A DNA stretch of 64,000 bases from CAZDDB01 sp963843285 (GCA_963843285.1 CAWJJO010000013.1:310001-374000); one strand, 5' to 3'. Counted from the first letter of the stretch, positions 1 through 8,039 are shown. Made by a program: numbers and translations. Notes: a model not told the origin generated them from the sequence alone.

Positions 1-885
1 CTTTACCGCCAAGTTCCATTGATGGACATTATGGGGCCGTTGATGCGGCGCAAAGCGAAATTGATGAAGATGCCAAAGCAACAAAGGATTGTTACCGCGG
101 TGGTTTGCGCTGTGGTCCTGGCAATTCTGACGTTTGTTCCTTGGAATATGAAAATAATGGGAGATGTCGGTGTTCTTCCCCAGCATCGTACGCCCGTGAT
201 CAGTACGGTTGAGGGAATCGTTAAGAATGTATATTTTAGAGAAGGTGCGCTCGTGAGTCGCGGTGCGGTTCTTTCTCAGCTACGGGATGAAGATTATCGT
301 CTTGCATTGGACGATCAAAAAACGCGGCGTGATCTGCTTCTCAAAGAAATCAGTCGCAGCCAGAGTACCGGCGATTCTTCGGCGCTTCGTGTCCAACAGA
401 TTCAACTTCAGCAGACGGAACGGGAAATTGCATTTTATCAGCAGTTATTGGACTCCACGCGTCTGACCTCCCCGGTCGATGGCATTCTGATCACTCCCAA
501 AATCGAAGAAAAAGTGGGTTCTTTCCTGAAAAAGGGAGAAGAGTTCTGTGAGCTGGCCGATATGCGAAGCACGCGTGCTGAAGTCAATATTCAAGAAAGC
601 GATATCAGTTATCTGAAAGTCGGCCAGGAAATCCGGTTGAAAATGAATGCCTATCCGACCAAGAAGTTCTATGGAAAGATCACACTCTTAGGAGCCCAGG
701 TCACTCCACACAACGAGACAAGCATATACCGGATCGAAGCGCAAATCGATAATACCGATCAATTCTTAAAATCAGGAATGGTCGGAAAAGCCAAAATCGA
801 GGTAGGATACCGCAGTATCGGTTATGTCATTTTACGAAAACCCGTCCGATTTTTATGGAAAAAATTTTGGGTCTGGCTCCCCTAA
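1..885 (+). CDS. HlyD-like membrane-fusion protein, 5' end outside window
   Basis: The frame is open to the left edge, so the true start is probably outside; the first in-window start codon is a TTG at 19. One membrane segment lies at about residues 25-43 counted from there. It is followed by a biotinyl-lipoyl-like half-motif (VEGIVKNVYFREGALVSRG), a helical hairpin, the second half-motif and a beta-barrel region, which is the order of HlyD/RND adaptor proteins. Such proteins link an inner-membrane exporter to the outer membrane. The upstream residues resemble the linker that joins the M50 and HlyD parts of the next gene, so this may be the C-terminal half of a second M50-HlyD fusion (inference). 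It overlaps the next gene by 62 bases, suggesting one operon. Confidence 0.8.
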   Translation, partial: LYRQVPLMDIMGPLMRRKAKLMKMPKQQRIVTAVVCAVVLAILTFVPWNMKIMGDVGVLPQHRTPVISTVEGIVKNVYFREGALVSRGAVLSQLRDEDYRLALDDQKTRRDLLLKEISRSQSTGDSSALRVQQIQLQQTEREIAFYQQLLDSTRLTSPVDGILITPKIEEKVGSFLKKGEEFCELADMRSTRAEVNIQESDISYLKVGQEIRLKMNAYPTKKFYGKITLLGAQVTPHNETSIYRIEAQIDNTDQFLKSGMVGKAKIEVGYRSIGYVILRKPVRFLWKKFWVWLP

Positions 886-2965
886 CCCGGACTTTCCACG
901 ACTACGACCTGACCTGATCATTCGCCGGCAGGTGTACGGGCCGGACGAAATCACCTACGTAGTGAAAGACCCTATTACCCGGGAGTATTTCAAATTTCCA
1001 CCGGTTACGTTTGAGATCTTTGCTCTGATGGACGGTCAACACTCATCCGACCAGATCATTGAAGAGTACAACGAGAAGCATCTCCTGGAACCAATCGATG
1101 ACGCTTTTCTTTCCATCTGCCTGGAGGATCTAAAAGGATGGGACCTTCTTGAGATCAGTGCCGCCGAAAAGAATCTAATCTTAATGGAGCGAATTCGGAC
1201 TCAAAGGCAGTTGCTGCTTGAGAAAAAGGACAAGTGGACTTTCGAATACATGACAATTTTTAAGTTTGATCCAAACGAGCTTCTCGATCGCTTGATCCCG
1301 CATATTCGGTGGATCTGGTCGAAGGCATTTCTGATTGCGTCCTTGACCGCGATCGCGCTGATGATTGTGATCAACATTATTCGCTGGGATGAATTCTGGC
1401 AGGGAACGGTCGAACTGTATGCCTTCAGCAGAAAATCTCTGTGGGACGTTATTGTTTTTATTCTACTTTTTGTTGTTTCACTGGGAATTCATGAGCTTGG
1501 TCACGCTCTGTCATTAAAAAATTTCGGAGGAGAATGCCACGAAGCCGGCTTTATGCTCTTTTATGGTTCCCCTGCATTTTACGTCGATTCGGGTGACGGA
1601 TACCTGATGACCAATCGGAGTCATCGGCTCTGGTTTTATTTTTCCGGTGTGTATGGAGAATTACTATTGTGCGCTCTCGGGTCCTACATCTGGTTCTTAA
1701 CACTTCCGGGTACCACGATTCACCACCTCGCATTTCTTGTTTTTATTTTTTCAGGTTTATCCGGATTTTTGATGAACATGAATCCGCTAGTCCGATTGGA
1801 CGGGTACTTTCTCCTTTCGGAATTTTTACAAATCCAGAATCTCCGTGAAGAGTCCTTTAACTTTGTAAAACGCTGGTTCAAACGTAATGTCTTCAGACTT
1901 CAGGCTGACGAACCCCCGGAACAGTCCGGACGCAAACGACGGATTTTTCGAATCTACGGAATGATTGCACTGATTTATACGACTACACTTTATACCCTGA
2001 TCATCACCTTTATTAAGAATGTTTATTTTGGGCTCTTTGATTGGTTTGCGTATGTTTTGTTGCCGATCACGGTGCTTTACATGTTTCGAAAAAAGCTCGG
2101 TGAGGCATTTCACTTTCTTCGAGTCGTTTACCTGGACAAGAAGGAGGTTCTTATGATTAAAATGAAAAAACTCCGTATCGCGCTCGCAATCGTACTTGTG
2201 CTGTTATTGATTCCAGTCACGCACATGAAAATTTCGAGCCCCGTTGTTGTGGAACCTGTGGAGCGCACGGAGATCCGTTCTCAAACGGACGGTTTCGTGG
2301 ATGAAATCCTGGTAAAGGAAAACCAATCCGTAAAGCCGGGGCAGCTTCTTGGCAAACTAAAAAACCCTGAACTATCGGAGAACGAGCGGCGCATTCAATC
2401 GCGTCTGGATCAATTGGATCGCGAGATGTCCAGAGTGGCTTCCGCCGGTAACAGCTATGAGTACCAAACGAAATCGCGCGCGAAGCAGCAGATCCTTCAA
2501 GAAAAAGCAGAAGTGGAAAATCATTTACGAAAACTTTATTTGGAAACCCCAATTCAGGGTACCGTGGTAACGCCGCTCATTGAGGAAAAAACCGGCACTT
2601 TTATTCCCAAGGGAGGCCTTTTTTGTGTGATATCTAACCTTGAGAAAGCAAAAACAAGAATTCCCGTTAGCGAATACGACATAGACGACGTGAAAATTGG
2701 ACAACGCGTTTTGATCAGACTGGATGCCTATCCAAGCCAAACTTTTGAGGGGCAAGTGCAAAAAATCTCACCAGCCGTTACCGAGCAAGTTGAAGCGCTG
2801 GAAGGAACATTTGGCACATTCAATGTGGACGTTGTCGTTGACAACTCTCAAAGGAAATTGATTCCTGGTATGAAGGGGGATGTCAAAATTCTTGGAGGAA
2901 GGTATTCTCTTCTCAGACGTGTCGCACGGGAACTCTATCGCGGAATCAGATCCCTAATCTGGTAA
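824..2965 (+). CDS. PqqD-like / M50 zinc peptidase / HlyD fusion protein
   Basis: A 713-residue protein of three parts. Residues about 30-115 look like a PqqD-type peptide-recognition fold (YVVKDPITREYFKF followed by a DG..S..II.EY motif). Residues about 160-440 are polytopic and carry the M50 site-2-protease zinc motif HELGH at 223-227 and the partner motif NPLVRLDGY at 320-328. Residues about 447-713 form a HlyD-like adaptor with its own membrane segment. This architecture is annotated elsewhere as 'putative peptide zinc metalloprotease' and is found beside RiPP/bacteriocin exporters (family knowledge). A role in cleaving or exporting the repeat peptide encoded at 3031-3480 is inferred from context. 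No good ribosome-binding site precedes the ATG at 824; no other ATG, GTG or TTG start was noticed before the PqqD-like part. Confidence 0.85.
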   Translation: MSFYENPSDFYGKNFGSGSPNPDFPRLRPDLIIRRQVYGPDEITYVVKDPITREYFKFPPVTFEIFALMDGQHSSDQIIEEYNEKHLLEPIDDAFLSICLEDLKGWDLLEISAAEKNLILMERIRTQRQLLLEKKDKWTFEYMTIFKFDPNELLDRLIPHIRWIWSKAFLIASLTAIALMIVINIIRWDEFWQGTVELYAFSRKSLWDVIVFILLFVVSLGIHELGHALSLKNFGGECHEAGFMLFYGSPAFYVDSGDGYLMTNRSHRLWFYFSGVYGELLLCALGSYIWFLTLPGTTIHHLAFLVFIFSGLSGFLMNMNPLVRLDGYFLLSEFLQIQNLREESFNFVKRWFKRNVFRLQADEPPEQSGRKRRIFRIYGMIALIYTTTLYTLIITFIKNVYFGLFDWFAYVLLPITVLYMFRKKLGEAFHFLRVVYLDKKEVLMIKMKKLRIALAIVLVLLLIPVTHMKISSPVVVEPVERTEIRSQTDGFVDEILVKENQSVKPGQLLGKLKNPELSENERRIQSRLDQLDREMSRVASAGNSYEYQTKSRAKQQILQEKAEVENHLRKLYLETPIQGTVVTPLIEEKTGTFIPKGGLFCVISNLEKAKTRIPVSEYDIDDVKIGQRVLIRLDAYPSQTFEGQVQKISPAVTEQVEALEGTFGTFNVDVVVDNSQRKLIPGMKGDVKILGGRYSLLRRVARELYRGIRSLIW

Positions 2966-2970
2966 AAAAT

Positions 2971-3001
2971 AAAACACCATCCCGGAAGGGGATGGTGTTT
3001 T
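2971..3001. terminator. Bidirectional intrinsic terminator
   Basis: A 13-bp perfect inverted repeat (AAAACACCATCCC / GGGATGGTGTTTT) with a 5-nt GGAAG loop. A-rich and T-rich flanks make it work on both strands. It sits between the convergent stop codons of the M50-HlyD gene (2965) and the repeat-peptide gene (3031). Confidence 0.85.
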
Positions 3002-3030
3002 CGTAAATCTTACAAAACTTGAACTCTCAG

Positions 3031-3480
3031 CTAGGGCATCCGTCCGCCCGGAGTTCTTCCGCCCGGAGTACGTCCGCCTGGGGTCCGCCCACCTGGGGTC
3101 CGCCCACCTGGGGTCCGCCCACCTGGAGTACGCCCGCCTGGGGTCCGTCCACCTGGGGTCCGTCCGCCTGGGGTCCGTCCGCCTGGGGTCCGTCCGCCTG
3201 GAGTCCGTCCACCTGGGGTCCGTCCACCTGGGGTCCGTCCGCCTGGGGTCCGTCCGCCTGGGGTCCGTCCGCCTGGGGTCCGTCCGCCTGGAGTCCGTCC
3301 GCCTGGGGTGCGTCCGCCTGGAGTCCGTCCACCCTCAGCGTGTGAAGACGTAACCATTGCAGGAGCCATTCTCGTTCCAACTTCCACTTTGATCGAGTCA
3401 TGGTCTGCTCCGGTCACCTCACGCATTAACTTCTTTTGCTCTTCAGTTAACTGGATGATCGTTCCTTTCGTCTCTGACAT
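3031..3480 (-). CDS. Leader plus (GGRTP)20 repeat peptide, candidate modified/exported peptide precursor
   Basis: 149 residues. Residues 1-49 form a non-repetitive, charged, leader-like segment (IIQLTEEQKKLMREVTG near the N-terminus) without a signal peptide or membrane segment. Residues 50-149 are 20 pentapeptides, GGRTP, the last being GGRMP directly before TAG. A textbook AGGAGG lies 5 nt before the ATG, so this frame is translated; the two other long frames through the repeat lack this. The gene is convergent with an M50-HlyD fusion carrying a PqqD-like domain, which suggests a RiPP-like precursor or an exported repeat polypeptide (inference). The Arg-Thr-Pro core is strongly basic and the Thr residues could be modified. 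No modification enzyme is visible in the window. I do not recognise a named family. Confidence 0.85.
   Translation of the reverse strand: MSETKGTIIQLTEEQKKLMREVTGADHDSIKVEVGTRMAPAMVTSSHAEGGRTPGGRTPGGRTPGGRTPGGRTPGGRTPGGRTPGGRTPGGRTPGGRTPGGRTPGGRTPGGRTPGGRTPGGRTPGGRTPGGRTPGGRTPGGRTPGGRMP
3034..3333 (-). repeat. 15-bp tandem repeat, 20 units, coding
   Basis: Twenty consecutive 15-bp units encode GGRTP nineteen times and GGRMP once, on the minus strand. The units differ in silent positions: Arg is written CGG, CGT, CGC or AGA, and Gly, Thr and Pro codons also vary. The peptide hardly changes, which points to selection on the protein rather than to a young DNA expansion. Confidence 0.95.
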
Positions 3481-3723
3481 TCAATCCTCCTGGATTATTT
3501 TTCCGCTACGTGCTAATGCAATCGGCTTGCCAATATGATCATAGGGGCTAAAAGAAAAAGGATCTGTACACCACCCGAGAAGGATCTGCGACAAGTTGTG
3601 GATCATGCTGCGTTCTCGCTCAGGGGTGGAAAGGATAATTTTTGCCTTTGTCAGTGCGAGATGAGTTGAATTTCTACCCTTTTGATATCGCCGCAGTTTA
3701 TTTGACTGCGTCATAACGCACAT
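3481..3723 (-). CDS. Possible small protein of 80 residues upstream of the repeat peptide
   Basis: The stop codon TGA directly abuts the ATG of the repeat-peptide gene, which would allow translational coupling. No signal peptide, membrane segment or known motif is seen; the C-terminal half has a protein-like composition (WCTDPFSFSPYDHIGKPI). A second in-frame ATG at 3714 is an alternative start, and there is no strong ribosome-binding site before either. It may instead be the untranslated leader of the repeat-peptide transcript. Confidence 0.35.
   Translation of the reverse strand: MCVMTQSNKLRRYQKGRNSTHLALTKAKIILSTPERERSMIHNLSQILLGWCTDPFSFSPYDHIGKPIALARSGKIIQED
3486..3491 (-). promoter_or_regulatory. 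Ribosome-binding site of the repeat-peptide gene
   Basis: AGGAGG on the minus strand, 5 nt before the ATG at 3480. It fixes both the start and the reading frame of the repeat peptide, which is otherwise open in several frames. Confidence 0.85.
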
Positions 3724-3792
3724 CTATAATAGCAAGGTCGATTTGCGCCGATATTGGCATTTTCATTCAGCCAGTCAATTGCGGAGCGGAAA

Positions 3793-4140
3793 ATGGATCA
3801 TGAATTCGATATTCAGAAGCGTAAGAAAGGGGATGTCGTAGTTTTGGATCTGATCGGTCATCTTACCGTCGGGATCAATGAACAAACCTACAAAGACGCG
3901 ATTGCCGATTTGACCTCGCGCAGCTATAACCGCGTGGTACTCAATCTGGCAGGCGTCGAATTCATGGATAGCTCGGGGATCGGGGCGATCGTAAAAAGCT
4001 ACACGACGATTACCCAGAGCGGAGGAAAGCTAAAACTTCTCAATCCGGGCAAAATGGTGCGCCACACCTTGAAAATCACAGGATTGCTGGGCATCTTCGA
4101 GATCTTTGAAGACGAAGCGGCAGCGATCGGATCCTTCTAA
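3793..4140 (+). CDS. STAS-domain anti-sigma factor antagonist-like protein
   Basis: 115 residues from ATG 3793; a TTG at 3754 would add 13 residues that do not belong to the fold. The single STAS domain carries the MDSSGIG motif whose Ser is phosphorylated in SpoIIAA/RsbV-type antagonists. Such proteins release a sigma factor by binding an anti-sigma kinase. No RsbW-like kinase or sigma factor gene is adjacent, so its partner is elsewhere. Confidence 0.88.
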   Translation: MDHEFDIQKRKKGDVVVLDLIGHLTVGINEQTYKDAIADLTSRSYNRVVLNLAGVEFMDSSGIGAIVKSYTTITQSGGKLKLLNPGKMVRHTLKITGLLGIFEIFEDEAAAIGSF

Positions 4141-4172
4141 TTAATTAGAACCAACCAAGTAGTTATTTCCCA

Positions 4173-4712
4173 TCACTTGGGAGCATTTGCCGGAGTCTCG
4201 GGCAGGGGCACGGATACATGCTCATGCACGATGAGCCAATCTCCTTTTCCGCGCTTTTCCCAGATGGCTGTGTGACGCCCTTCAAGCTCGGCTTTGGTTC
4301 CATCTTTCAATACGCCGGAAAAATGACATCCGATCGTAGTCCAGACAATCTTTCCCCGGCGTGTGATTTTTAAGTCGTTTTGCGGGATGAGGTGAAAAGT
4401 TTTATACGCCGCCAAGAGTTTCTGTACTCCCGCCCCGTACGCCTCCCACCCGGTGTACTTCAGAGGAGTGATGTCATAAAAAACGAGATCCGCATCTTTG
4501 GCGTAATAAGCTCCGGCTTTTTCCAGATTTAGAGTATTCCAATCATCATAATAGGCTTTGATTTTGGCCTGAAAGAACGCTTCCGTTTTTGCGGGGTCTT
4601 CTTCCCCTTTGTCCGTTTTGGCGGGTTTCGTCTGCGCCTGCGCTAAAGCGGGAACGAATATCAAACTTGCTACAAAAAGATATAACAATGAGCGAGACAA
4701 ACGCATGGTCAT
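4173..4712 (-). CDS. Secreted SnoaL/DUF4440-like NTF2-fold protein
   Basis: 179 residues. A cleavable signal peptide ends at about ALAQA (residues 22-26), followed by a Lys/Glu-rich linker and an NTF2-like cone (FFQAKIKAYYDDWNTLNLEKAGAYYAKDADLVFYD ends with a typical LIVHEHVSVPL strand). The fold is used for small-ligand binding or simple enzymes; no substrate can be named. GGGAGGG lies about 8 nt before the ATG at 4712. It stands alone between two STAS genes. Confidence 0.8.
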   Translation of the reverse strand: MTMRLSRSLLYLFVASLIFVPALAQAQTKPAKTDKGEEDPAKTEAFFQAKIKAYYDDWNTLNLEKAGAYYAKDADLVFYDITPLKYTGWEAYGAGVQKLLAAYKTFHLIPQNDLKITRRGKIVWTTIGCHFSGVLKDGTKAELEGRHTAIWEKRGKGDWLIVHEHVSVPLPETPANAPK

Positions 4713-4757
4713 GAAAAGACCCTCCCTGCGAATTGAATTGTATTGCGATGTGGAATC

Positions 4758-5102
4758 CTAATTCTGTGCGAAGCTTTTCAAAGCTTCTTCTTCATCTTGA
4801 AAGATTTGAAACATGGTGTCGAGCTTTGTAATCTGAAGCAGCTTCAGGATGCGATCGTGCGGCCTGAGAATTTTCAACTGGCGGTTGTTTTCTACAAATT
4901 TGTTTAAATATCCCACAAGCTCTCCGATCCCAGTGCTGTCCATGTAGTTGATGTCCGCGAAATTCACAAGGACGTTCAGATCTTTCTGGGAAAGAAGTTC
5001 ATCCATTACGTGGACGAACTTCTCTTTGCTTTCACCCATAGAAATGGCTCCATGGATATCCAGAATCACGATATTTCCTTGCCGGCGCTGCAGGATTTCC
5101 AT
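4758..5102 (-). CDS. STAS-domain protein, anti-anti-sigma-like
   Basis: 114 residues forming one STAS domain with the NYMDSTGIGELVG motif, whose Ser/Thr is the usual phosphorylation site. It starts one base after the stop codon of LpxH and is probably co-transcribed with it. It shares the fold and the DS(S/T)GIG motif with the STAS protein at 3793, so the two may respond to the same or parallel kinases. Confidence 0.88.
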   Translation of the reverse strand: MEILQRRQGNIVILDIHGAISMGESKEKFVHVMDELLSQKDLNVLVNFADINYMDSTGIGELVGYLNKFVENNRQLKILRPHDRILKLLQITKLDTMFQIFQDEEEALKSFAQN

Positions 5103-5103
5103 G

Positions 5104-5826
5104 CTAGTGTTCCAATCCCCGAAAATACGGTTTTTCTTGGCCCGGCGGAATCACAAGATATCGAAACCCTTGCTCCCACCCGGGCAGGCTATAGAATAGC
5201 ACATTCCTACCGTCAACTTGCACGTTCTTTTCAACTTCGACATGGAAATGTCCGGAGATGATCAAATCAGCTCCACGGTGGAAATGTTCGCTGCAAAAGC
5301 GGCTGCATTCATCCTCCGGATAACGGGATTTGTGCTTTAAATTGGTCGCTCTCATCTGTTGTTCCAGGTTAGACGATTTCTTCAATAAGAACGAATCCGG
5401 AAGAGCATCGAGGAGTCGAAGCGAAAACCGGTTCTTGGTCAGTGCGCGCCAGAACCGATACGGGAGATCCCTCGTGTTGATCAGATCGCCATGCACGAGA
5501 TAGAGAGATTTCCCGGACCAGGTCAGCTTGAATGATTCAGGCCATACGTCCCGGAAAATGCTGCCCGCCAGATGTCGAATGCCAAAATCCCGGTTCCCCT
5601 CCACGTAATGAATGACAAGACCGTCTTCCGATAGCTCCCGCATTCGATTCAAAACTGACTTCTGGTATTCAAACGGGTGTTTTCCAAACCAGAGGTCAAA
5701 GAGGTCCCCAACGATGATCACCTCATCGGTATTTTCTAAAGCCGCATTCAGAAACTCCAAAAACAGGTCGGTTCGAAGTTGGCTTCCGGGGTTTAGGTGC
5801 AAATCGCTAATTGCCAAAAGGTTCAT
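5104..5826 (-). CDS. lpxH: UDP-2,3-diacylglucosamine pyrophosphohydrolase
   Basis: 240 residues, the usual LpxH length. The calcineurin-like metal motifs are complete: D8-x-H10, GD41LFD44, GN78RD80, H112GD and a C-terminal GHFHVE. LpxH removes UMP from UDP-2,3-diacylglucosamine to give lipid X in lipid A synthesis at the inner membrane, so the cell is expected to have lipopolysaccharide. It sits in a minus-strand run after ParA and ParB and directly before a STAS gene. Other UDP-diacylglucosamine hydrolases (LpxI, LpxG) have different or more distant motifs. Confidence 0.85.
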   Translation of the reverse strand: MNLLAISDLHLNPGSQLRTDLFLEFLNAALENTDEVIIVGDLFDLWFGKHPFEYQKSVLNRMRELSEDGLVIHYVEGNRDFGIRHLAGSIFRDVWPESFKLTWSGKSLYLVHGDLINTRDLPYRFWRALTKNRFSLRLLDALPDSFLLKKSSNLEQQMRATNLKHKSRYPEDECSRFCSEHFHRGADLIISGHFHVEVEKNVQVDGRNVLFYSLPGWEQGFRYLVIPPGQEKPYFRGLEH

Positions 5827-5876
5827 GATTGTCGGCTGGCCAACAACGGAAGTAATACATTGAATCTTCTGATGAT

Positions 5877-6677
5877 TTACTTGAGCTTACTTAATAATTC
5901 TTCTAATACTGCCTGAACATCTTCACTTGTCGCATTATGTTTATTAAAGTAAATCCTTATTATGTATCCGTTGCCCTTTGAGGAGTAGATGTATGGCTTT
6001 TTCTTTCCCTTTTGCTTCGTCTGCTCTTCCCTAACCTGCTGTCGGGTTACGTTTCCCCGGGAGATTCGGTCAGCAAGGCTCTTCATTTTCACCACGTCCG
6101 GCTGGCGGGCCACCTGAAGCAGCAAGGACTTGTTTGAAATGTCGGCCCGCCGACATAGCTCTTTGATTTCGGCCGGCATCTGGTTCAGAAGAAGAACCTC
6201 CGTCACCGAGCTCCTCGCCTTCCCTACCGCCTTCGCGATTTGCGCGTGTGTATAGCCAAACTTTTCCGCAAGGGCCTGGAGTCCTTCCGCCTCTTCAAAT
6301 GGCGTCAAGTCTTTTCTCTGCAAATTCTCGATCAATGCGATCTCATGCATTTCAACGTCCGTCACCTCCATCTCGATGCAAGGGACAACGTCCAAGCCTG
6401 CCTCCCTGGCCGCGCGCCACCGCCTTTCGCCTGCGATAATCTCATATTCGTTCTCGCGTGTGCGCACAAGCAGGGGCTCCAAAACGCCCTTTTCTTTAAT
6501 GGAATTCACCAGATCTGTAAGATCGCCGATATTCTGTCTGGGTTGAGACGGGTTGGGACAAATCCTGTGAATGGGGATGAATCTACCAACCGCTCCGGCA
6601 TTGTCATGGAACAATTCCTCCACGTAATGTAAGTCGTGTTTCATCTGAATCGTCTGCGGCAATCCCTTCTTACTCAC
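5877..6677 (-). CDS. parB: Chromosome partitioning protein ParB
   Basis: 266 residues from GTG 6677, chosen because AGGAGG lies about 9 nt upstream; an in-frame ATG at 6707 lies inside parA. The N-terminal CTP-binding ParB/Sulfiredoxin-like domain includes the GERRWRAA box and the ENLQRKDLTPFEEA motif, followed by a helix-turn-helix (AQIAKAVGKARSSVTEVL) and a short C-terminal dimerisation segment. It loads on parS sites near the origin and works with ParA in segregation. The start overlaps the parA stop by 8 bases. No canonical parS was noticed in the window. Confidence 0.93.
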   Translation of the reverse strand: MSKKGLPQTIQMKHDLHYVEELFHDNAGAVGRFIPIHRICPNPSQPRQNIGDLTDLVNSIKEKGVLEPLLVRTRENEYEIIAGERRWRAAREAGLDVVPCIEMEVTDVEMHEIALIENLQRKDLTPFEEAEGLQALAEKFGYTHAQIAKAVGKARSSVTEVLLLNQMPAEIKELCRRADISNKSLLLQVARQPDVVKMKSLADRISRGNVTRQQVREEQTKQKGKKKPYIYSSKGNGYIIRIYFNKHNATSEDVQAVLEELLSKLK

Positions 6678-7422
6678 GTGCCAGCACCTCCTTGCAAAGC
6701 TGTTCATATTCGGTGGCTCCGGAAGATTTTGGAGCGTAGGTAAAAATGCTTTCTCTGTATGCGGGACTTTCCTCGAGACGTACGCTTTTGCTGATCACCG
6801 TTCGGAATACCTTGTCCCCAAACACCTGGCGGATCTGCTCCCGAATATCGTGACTGAGCGTAGTACGGCGGTCATTCAGGGTAATTGCAACACCAAGCAA
6901 ATCCAACGCGGGATTCGGTCTCGCCTTCACCTTCTGGATCGTTTCCAAAAGATCGTCCGTTCCTTCCAACGCAAAGTACGAAGACTGGATCGGAATCAGT
7001 ACATGAGTGGCGGCTACAAGGGCACTGACTGTAATCAGACCAAGTGTTGGGGGCGTATCAATCACGATATAAGGGTAAACTTGATGAAGCGGTCCCAATC
7101 GATCTTTCAAGCGGAAATGACCATCTAATTCACCGATCAGTTTCGCTTCCAGTTTTGCTAACGACAACCGTGCCGGCAATAAACTCAGATTCGAAACACC
7201 GGTTGACACGATACAGTCTTCCGGGTTGATTCCATCCACCAGGACATCGTATGCGGAAAGGCGAAACGACGCGGGATCCACAAAAGAAAGTGTGCTGTTC
7301 GCCTGCGGATCCATATCAATCAGAAGCGTCTTTCGCTTCTTGTTGGCAAGACAGGCAGCTATGTTGATGGCGGTAGTGGTCTTCCCTACCCCGCCTTTTT
7401 GATTTGCAATGGCAAGGATCAT
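6670..7422 (-). CDS. parA: Chromosome partitioning ATPase ParA (Soj)
   Basis: 250 residues. A deviant Walker A box, K9GGVGK14TT, is at the N-terminus, with LLIDMDPQANST and VIDTPPTLG as the A' and B motifs. It is the small chromosomal ParA type without an N-terminal DNA-binding extension. ATP-dependent dimers bind DNA non-specifically and drive ParB-parS movement. It is translationally coupled to parB downstream. Chromosomal parAB usually lies near the replication origin, but no dnaA, gidA or rsmG is visible here. Confidence 0.95.
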   Translation of the reverse strand: MILAIANQKGGVGKTTTAINIAACLANKKRKTLLIDMDPQANSTLSFVDPASFRLSAYDVLVDGINPEDCIVSTGVSNLSLLPARLSLAKLEAKLIGELDGHFRLKDRLGPLHQVYPYIVIDTPPTLGLITVSALVAATHVLIPIQSSYFALEGTDDLLETIQKVKARPNPALDLLGVAITLNDRRTTLSHDIREQIRQVFGDKVFRTVISKSVRLEESPAYRESIFTYAPKSSGATEYEQLCKEVLARE

Positions 7423-7553
7423 AGCTGCGCAAACAACCGGGAGGGTGAAAATTTCAGTCGAAAAAACAGGAACAACAAAAATCCAGAGTATCTGAAAAGA
7501 AAAGGATTGTCAAAAAGGAAATGTGTCGAATTACTACCCTATTAGTAGTAGCC

Positions 7554-8039
7554 CTACATTTTATACTTGCCGAGTTCTTCGGGGCGAAGATTCTCCAGCC
7601 AGCGCTGGAGGCTCTCGCCATCCGTCAGATCGCGGGTACCCTCAATGCTCTTGGCTTTGTTAATCACTTCTTCCTCGACATAGATCGGCGATTTCATTCG
7701 CAAGGCTAGAGCGATTGCATCACTCGGACGGGAATCGATTGCCACAGTCTCCCCGTTTGCCTCCAGAAACACTAGCGCGTAGAAGGTGTTGTCCCAGAGA
7801 TTGTTCACCAGAATCTTCTTTACCGTAGCATTGAGACCGGTGATGATGTTCTTCATCAGATCATGCGTCATCGGGCGAGGTGTTGTAACGTTTTCCATCT
7901 GCAGAGCAATCGCATTGGCTTCAAAAAAACCAACCCAGATCGGAAGAATTCTCTGTCCTTCCATATCAGATAGGATAATAATGGGCATGTTGGTCACAGG
8001 GTCTAACATCAGACCCTTGATTCGCATCTCGACATGCAT
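7554..8039 (-). CDS. DUF151 bifunctional nuclease-family protein
   Basis: 161 residues from ATG 8039, which has AAGGAG about 6 nt upstream; a start at 8078 would add a non-homologous extension. The DUF151/BFN signature is present: LPIWVGFFEANAIALQME, then RPMTHDLMKNII and the SRPSDAIALALR box. A plant member has DNase and RNase activity; bacterial members are common, with an unsettled role. It is a single-gene unit between parA and a divergent lipoprotein gene. Confidence 0.9.
   Translation of the reverse strand: MHVEMRIKGLMLDPVTNMPIIILSDMEGQRILPIWVGFFEANAIALQMENVTTPRPMTHDLMKNIITGLNATVKKILVNNLWDNTFYALVFLEANGETVAIDSRPSDAIALALRMKSPIYVEEEVINKAKSIEGTRDLTDGESLQRWLENLRPEELGKYKM

Noticed and set aside
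3034..3333. CRISPR-like direct repeats
   Set aside because: Units are 15 bp, contiguous and coding; there are no spacers and no cas genes.
3019..3401. Open frames of about 108 and 124 codons through the 15-bp repeat (WGPSAWG-like and QADGPQ-like repeats)
   Set aside because: They are the other frames of the repeat; only the GGRTP frame has a non-repetitive leader, AGGAGG and silent variation.
5877..7422. Nearby replication origin or parS
   Set aside because: parAB suggests it, but no DnaA-box cluster, dnaA gene or parS-like palindrome was noticed.
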